A stretch of DNA of 64,000 nt from JANXSD01 sp038206385 (GTDB lineage Bacteria > Bacteroidota > Bacteroidia > AKYH767-A > OLB10). The notes under the pieces are model-generated. The model did not search any database, was not told the DNA's origin, and was given only the letters and a program-made list of their open reading frames with translations. Both the position numbers and the translations under genes were made by a program. Location of the stretch: positions 1 to 64,000 of the forward strand of contig JBBRAW010000002.1 of NCBI GenBank assembly GCA_038206385.1. Direction: 5' to 3'. Shown in pieces: positions 63,504-64,000 of the stretch (within the stretch, counting starts at the first letter, position 1; each line of letters begins with the position of its first letter).

Positions 63504-64000
63504 TCAAGGAGCATAATTAGATCTTACTAGGCAATAAGGTAATGACCATTCGATTTTATAAATTACTATTTCGTTATTGCAAGTAATTAATTGTCCTACT
63601 TTATTTCGTTTCAAAATTACTGCTTCACCTCGATTTATAGCATTGATTACTTCTCTTTGAATAAATTGATTTTCTTTTTCAAGTAAAGATTTTCCAATTC
63701 GTATTCCAACTTCATTATTATTTAAATCCATGATTCCTGATATGGAGTCAGGTATTACACCTTCTTCAACTTTTACTCGTAAAAATGAATAGTAATTTCC
63801 TTTTTCATGAGCCTTTCCTAAACTCCTAGCTTTCTTTTCGCCAATCCCTTCAGTAAGTTTAGCCATCCAATATAAATGACGAAAAGCATCTACTTTTCCA
63901 CCTGAGGGATATTGATCTAAGAGATTGTCGAGAAGTATTTTGTTAGTATATTCTTTTACTTCTTTCGTAATTCTAAATGCCTTTTTAGCAACAAATAAAT
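63504..64000 (-). CDS. DUF6973-like protein, truncated by the window edge
   Basis: The stop is at 63504. The frame stays open past the ATG at 63866 to the window end, so the true start lies outside and an ATG-63866 start would cut a conserved domain. Visible residues include GGKVDAFRHLYWMAKLTEG, then LGKAHEKGNY and MDLNNNEVGIRIG. This Asp-Ala-x-Arg-His / His-Glu / Asn-Asn-x-x-Gly pattern resembles DUF6973, found in many secreted proteins of Bacteroidota and Firmicutes. Function is unknown. The N-terminal part is not visible. Confidence 0.6.
   Translation of the reverse strand, partial: LFVAKKAFRITKEVKEYTNKILLDNLLDQYPSGGKVDAFRHLYWMAKLTEGIGEKKARSLGKAHEKGNYYSFLRVKVEEGVIPDSISGIMDLNNNEVGIRIGKSLLEKENQFIQREVINAINRGEAVILKRNKVGQLITCNNEIVIYKIEWSLPYCLVRSNYAP

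Overview
The window is about 64 kb of low-GC DNA from a member of the Bacteroidota. Four things point there. Many genes are preceded by the phylum's TAnnTTTG -7 promoter element. One secreted protein ends in a type IX secretion (T9SS type A) sorting domain. Surface genes are of TonB-receptor and DUF5689-lipoprotein type. The purH-mreB-mreC-mreD-mrdA-rodA gene order is also typical. The order or genus cannot be fixed from sequence alone. I saw no rRNA, tRNA, CRISPR array, phage or transposase gene.

Layout. 1-3.5 kb: a 56-bp tandem repeat, a DinB-like protein, a T9SS-exported beta-helix protein and a frameshifted DUF3052 gene. 3.5-14.2 kb (minus strand): a nucleotide-sugar supply cluster. It holds a WbpE/D/B/A-like route to UDP-diacetamido-glucuronate, a WbpP/TviC-like 4-epimerase, Ugd and UDP-xylose synthase, RfbB, GalE, and a CpsB-type PHP phosphatase. 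No glycosyltransferase or flippase gene is present. 14.4-16.4 kb: an outer-membrane-type protein and the Kdo transferase WaaA. 17.1-24.7 kb (minus): the rod-shape operon and purH. 24.8-32.5 kb (plus): a two-component system followed by a CzcCBA-type heavy-metal efflux pump. 32.5-35.8 kb: lysA and lysC opposed to an ACT-domain protein. 35.9-40 kb (minus): a TonB receptor and its DUF5689 lipoprotein. 40.3-44.5 kb (plus): a SixA-like phosphatase, a Lys-rich histone-H1-like protein, ppk1 and ppx. 45.1-50.2 kb (minus): a SprT-like protein, feoB, feoA, a tiny lipoprotein and adenine deaminase. 50.3-55.3 kb: cspA, recG and purL. 55.4-62.2 kb (plus): two paralogous membrane proteins, an APC permease, a YdfG-like SDR and a YtcJ-like amidohydrolase lipoprotein. 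62.2-64 kb (minus): a thioredoxin-fold protein and a truncated DUF6973-like gene at the window edge.

How the parts work together. The sugar cluster supplies uronate and amino-uronate building blocks for surface polysaccharide. WaaA and the elongasome genes add envelope assembly. The metal pump has its own sensor, and feoAB has a 17-nt palindromic operator candidate. The most unusual signal is non-coding. Two convergent intergenic regions (16488-17102 and 44518-45060) carry copies of one dispersed element. Its stems differ in sequence between the copies, yet base-pairing and a G(A/T)GCG/GG internal loop are preserved, so a structured RNA or single-stranded DNA element under selection is likely.
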